Source: Hydractinia symbiolongicarpus | Taxonomy: Eukaryota > Cnidaria > Hydrozoa > Anthoathecata > Hydractiniidae | Length of the DNA: 64,000 nt | Assembly (NCBI RefSeq): GCF_029227915.1 | Contig: NC_079876.1 | Location: 20,148,001 to 20,212,000 of the forward strand | Direction: 5' to 3' | In this document: piece after piece, positions 60,620 through 64,000 of the stretch | Position numbering within the stretch: the stretch's first letter is position 1 | Layout of the letters: each line of letters opens with the position of its first letter | Notes under the pieces: generated by a model | Told to the model about the DNA's origin: nothing | The model's input: the letters and a program-made list of their open reading frames with translations, nothing else | Databases searched by the model: none | Made by a program: the position numbers and the translations under genes

Positions 60620-61360
60620 TCGCTTAGGCTGAAAAGGATGTTAAATGCTGGTAAAAAGTATGGGAAGCAGTGAAGAATCGTAGTATATAATTTAAAAAAT
60701 ATCTTTGCAGCAGTGTTTGAAAAGAACTAACAAACCCTCGTCCCGAGAACTCCTGCTGAGACTGGTAAAAATAGAAATGTATTGGCGAACTTTCAAAAGG
60801 GCTGGACGAAACGTTTTTGTACATCCCGTCAAGGTGAGCAATGTAATCGAGTGACCGATCTAAAGTAACTCCGAGATACTTGTATGTGAATGCATGATAA
60901 AGGATGACTCCGTTTATCTTAACTTCTGTCTGACCTAGATTCTTTAACTTTCTTACAGTACCAAAACAGAATATTCGTTTTTCGTTTTTAAGATTAATAA
61001 GGTTGTCTTTGCAAGATCATTGTTGAGGTCAGACCCAATAGTTTTAATGTTAGCATGTGATGAATAGATAGCCGTACAGCCGTACGTATCAGCATACAAT
61101 AATATTTTACATTTCTCCAGTGCAGAATTAAAATAGTTCATCAATATTATACACAACAGTGGACCAAGGACGGATTCTTTGGGAACGCCACATAACACGG
61201 TATTTAAATCAGATTTAAACCAGGACAACTCACGTTTAACTATTCCATAACATTTAAGTTGAGATAAAATTTAACCATGATCTACGGCGTCAAAAGCTTT
61301 TTCTGAGTTCTAAAACTTCTGCACCTGTCAATTTTTCACTATCCAAGCCACGTCTAATAT
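60620..61360 (-). mobile_element. LINE reverse transcriptase relic
   Basis: On the minus strand, frame-shifted pieces read RGLDSEKLTGAEV (61345-61310), then a degraded DLSKAFDAVDH-type block near 61280, then CGVPKESVLGPLLCII near 61140-61185, CKILLYADTYGCTAIYSS near 61070-61120 (the YADD-like catalytic loop, with the second Asp altered to Thr), LGVTLDRSLDY near 60845-60880 and HLDGMYKNVSS. The order is that of a CR1/jockey-like RT palm. The endonuclease and 3' end are absent. It differs from the LINE at 13573-14075, which covers another part of the protein. Confidence 0.7.
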
Positions 61361-61756
61361 CAGTAAGTATAGACACAATATAAAATTTACAACAAGTAAC
61401 TATACAAAATATCAAGCCTGCGCCAAGGTCATGTTTGTATCGCCGTCCGAGGTATCAGAAAAGATACAAGATGCACTGGGGATGAGGTTGGGATATAGTG
61501 ACATCAAAATACTCAAATATAAATATGCAATTTCTGGCTAAAATGCATGATAGAATTCTAGTTATGACATAAACCCTAATAAAAAGCTTGTATCTGTCTA
61601 AACTTAAGTAAGGGAAATAGAACAGGTTGCTACTTATAAGACTTGCAATTTATTTTAACCACCATATTAAAACAAACAAGAAGCCCTGCGGCTTGAAGAT
61701 TTCCGCCTTAAGCAAACATGCTGGAAAGCAATTATATGCGTTGCGACAGTATTAAT
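61361..61756. other. Sequence downstream of the helentron stop, no gene
   Basis: AT-rich, perhaps the 3' end of the helentron-like element. No clear terminal hairpin was identified. Contains GCCCTGCGGCTTGAAGATTTCCGCC near 61683-61707. Confidence 0.3.
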
Positions 61757-64000
61757 TTAAAAGTTTAAAATGCAAAAAAAAAGTAAAGGAGGGTAAAAAC
61801 ACGAAGAAAAAAGTTGTTTGAAGTCGCCTGTAATGATTTTGTGTTCCATAGTCATAAGCTTGATTGCATCGTGATCACTGAAATAGACGGTTTTAACGAA
61901 GGTTTCGACATTAAAAGTATTAAAAACATTCTCACGGATATAGACATGGTCAATAAGTGAACCTGATATATGAGTTGGCGAGGTTACGACTTGTTTATAT
62001 CCAGTAAGAAAATGAAGAAAATAGTTTTCATCGCTAAATGTAATCACATTAAAATCTCCGAGTATAATATCAACAGTTTCATTTCCCAAAAAACGTTGAA
62101 TACGGTATAATGACTCTTCTCTATTGAGGGAATTTTTACGATATAGAAGCAAAACATTAATAGCGTTTTCGTGAAACGTTCTTTTTGTCATTTTAAAAAA
62201 TATTGCTCCAGGAATTTTTACAATATCAAAAAATTTTATACTTTCATTATGAGCAACTAAAAGACTAGAAAATTTGTCCACGTTGTTGTTTGGAATTAAA
62301 GTAAAGTAATCTAGTTTTGAGTCGCAATGTGAATTCAATGGTATCTGAGTTTCCGTTAGGCATAATAAATCACTTTCCATGAGAACGCGGTCGGACTTAA
62401 TATCGTTTTTATGCTTGTTGTAGGATTTTGTATTAAGCAAAGTGACCATAATAGAATTTTCGCTAATTACACCAGTTTCCTTTTGTGTCAATTTTGAATG
62501 TTCTCGCATGTAATTGTATTGCTCTGTTCCTCGAGTGTCCGACTTAATGGTTGACTTAGCAAATGTACCCGTTAGGTATAAACCGTCAAAACTTGTGACT
62601 CGACTTAATGCAACATAGATTTTTCCTGAGTGAAAGGCTCGTTGTTTTAATAAATCAAAACAGACAACAATTTTATCAAACATTTTTCCTTGAACCTTGT
62701 GAACAGTGCAGGCCCATGACAGCATTAGCGGGAATTGCAGCCGTTTCATTGAAGGTGAAGAATGATTATGTTTGTTAAATTTGATTTCTTTCTCTACTCT
62801 ATTAATTGGAACAACATTATTCTTGAATAGCATATGGATCTGTTCTCATAGCTTTAAGTCCAGTATATATGTCTTCCATTTTCAAATATATTCTTGTTAC
62901 ATTTCCTGAGCTATCGGTTTTCAACCGATGAACAGTACATATCTGTCCGTTAATGAGTTTATCAGATACAATATTTGACGTCAACATGACTTTTGCATGA
63001 AGTTTTAACAGAAGGTTTCGCGCAAGTCCACCTGTTTCCATTTGAGTACGAGAACTAAGACTTTGGACTAATTGCACGGGTATATTTTCTGGAATTTTGT
63101 CGATAGCTTCGATATTTATTTCGTCCGATGTTATGCTATTAAGCATTTTTTTGTTATGCTCAGAGGCGGGTTGATTTTCAGCAAATATATGAATTGCATT
63201 TTTGGGGTAGTGTGGGTCATTTGGTGAAATAAATTTAGACTTTAGTAAATCTTCGTGTCGCGTTTCTAATTTTCCCACTCTGATATTGTTTAATAATTCA
63301 ATCAAATGTTGATCACCACGCTGCCTCATAACTTCTGTTAGTTCAGCAATCTTAAAATGGGCAATGTGAAAGATTTAACAATGCATCTTTGTACTCTGTG
63401 TAAACTGGCCTTGCTTGAATTGGTGGAAGTTGGTAGAAATCGCCACATGCTATAACAGATATTCCTGAATGTCATCTGCGCATCCAAATACTTCGGTTAG
63501 CCGTTGATGAATATGTAAAAGTAGCTTGTTTAAAACCATTGAGGTTTCATCTATTACAATAACGCTTAGTTCTGAAAGCTTGTTTCGCAGCATACATTTC
63601 TTTTTATCACTTAACTTAGAAATGTTTTTAGTGAACCTTCTGTCCGCTTGTAAACCTAAGGCTGAATGTATTGTATTTCCCTCTATATTAATGGCAGCAA
63701 CACCGGTTGGTGCTAAAATGAGAATTTTATCCTTTTCTAAGTTTCCTGCACGATAGGAAAGTGCTTTATTTAGCATGTCAGAAATTGTTGTTATTAAATG
63801 GGACTTTCCACAACCTGCACTTTCTGTCAGAAAATGTAAATTGGCTTAATTTTATGGTGTGCGTTACATGCTAAACCTTTTACGTAAGTTCTAACCCAAT
63901 CATTTACCACTTCAAAAATTTGCCTTTGTGTTTTATTTAATTTTCGAATCTTTTCATGGAGTTCGTCGTCGGGAATTCCAGGCTCAGTAATAGATGAAAA
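61757..64000 (-). mobile_element. Helentron-like element: PIF1-type helicase fused to EEP endonuclease
   Basis: On the minus strand, running in from the right edge: LNKTQRQIFEVVNDWV; Walker A LTESAGCGKSHLI (about 63795-63830); LILAPTGVAAINIEGNTIHS; Walker B VIVIDETSM (about 63538-63565); ACGDFYQLPPI; LTEVMRQ; LMLSWACTVHKVQGK and YVALSRVTSFDGLYL (about 62570-62720). An endonuclease/exonuclease/phosphatase domain follows: LCLTET (about 62355), LGDFNV (about 62045-62060), SLIDHVYI and SDHDAI (about 61865-61880), stopping at 61757. Frameshifts near 62830, 63390, 63465 and 63835 break it. The Rep domain would lie beyond 64000. Helicase plus C-terminal EEP is the helentron arrangement. Confidence 0.78.

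Overview
The window is eukaryotic, AT-rich, intron-rich and full of transposon remains. GT-AG introns, a metazoan-type DOCK gene, THAP and P-like fragments, DIRS-, copia- and helentron-like pieces and AT-rich satellites fit an invertebrate animal. A cnidarian, perhaps a hydrozoan, is my inference from the overall style; no single marker proves it.

Region 1 (about 2.07-46.5 kb, + strand) is one gene, a DOCK6/7/8-type (DOCK-C subfamily) guanine nucleotide exchange factor. I traced 42 coding exons by hand from conserved DOCK segments and GT/AG borders. All phases join, the coding sequence is 6354 nt (2117 residues plus stop), and it runs from an ATG at 2070 to a TAA at 46501-46503 with an AATAAA about 100 nt later. 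Introns 1 (9.7 kb) and 2 (6.9 kb) and many smaller ones hold the mobile DNA. This includes a broken Ty1/copia-like gag-pro relic, and inside its gag a 2.7 kb DNA transposon that carries a two-exon OTU-like cysteine protease gene. The introns also hold LINE 3' ends, MITEs, a repeat family with a short hairpin, a GAT/GAC tract, a 16-bp minisatellite and a 1.5 kb 14-bp minisatellite.

Region 2 (46.6-49.4 kb) is intergenic, with short repeated motifs, a perfect 20-bp-arm hairpin and a roughly 260 bp TA tract. Region 3 (49.4-51.7 kb, + strand) is a single-exon gene for a type I membrane protein with a duplicated leucine-rich-repeat ectodomain.

Region 4 (51.7-64 kb) is mostly mobile DNA: a P-element-like transposase relic (-), a DIRS-like reverse transcriptase/RNase H relic with most of its palm missing (+), a possible KDZ-type zinc-binding fragment (+), a small two-exon THAP gene (-) set between perfect 139-bp inverted repeats, a LINE reverse transcriptase relic (-), and a helentron-like PIF1 helicase fused to an endonuclease/exonuclease/phosphatase domain (-), which runs off the right edge.

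Only the DOCK and LRR genes look like ordinary host genes. The OTU and THAP genes are intact short genes in mobile or repeat settings and are the most interesting for follow-up. The other large open frames are artefacts of satellites whose unit contains no stop in any frame, or antisense shadows.
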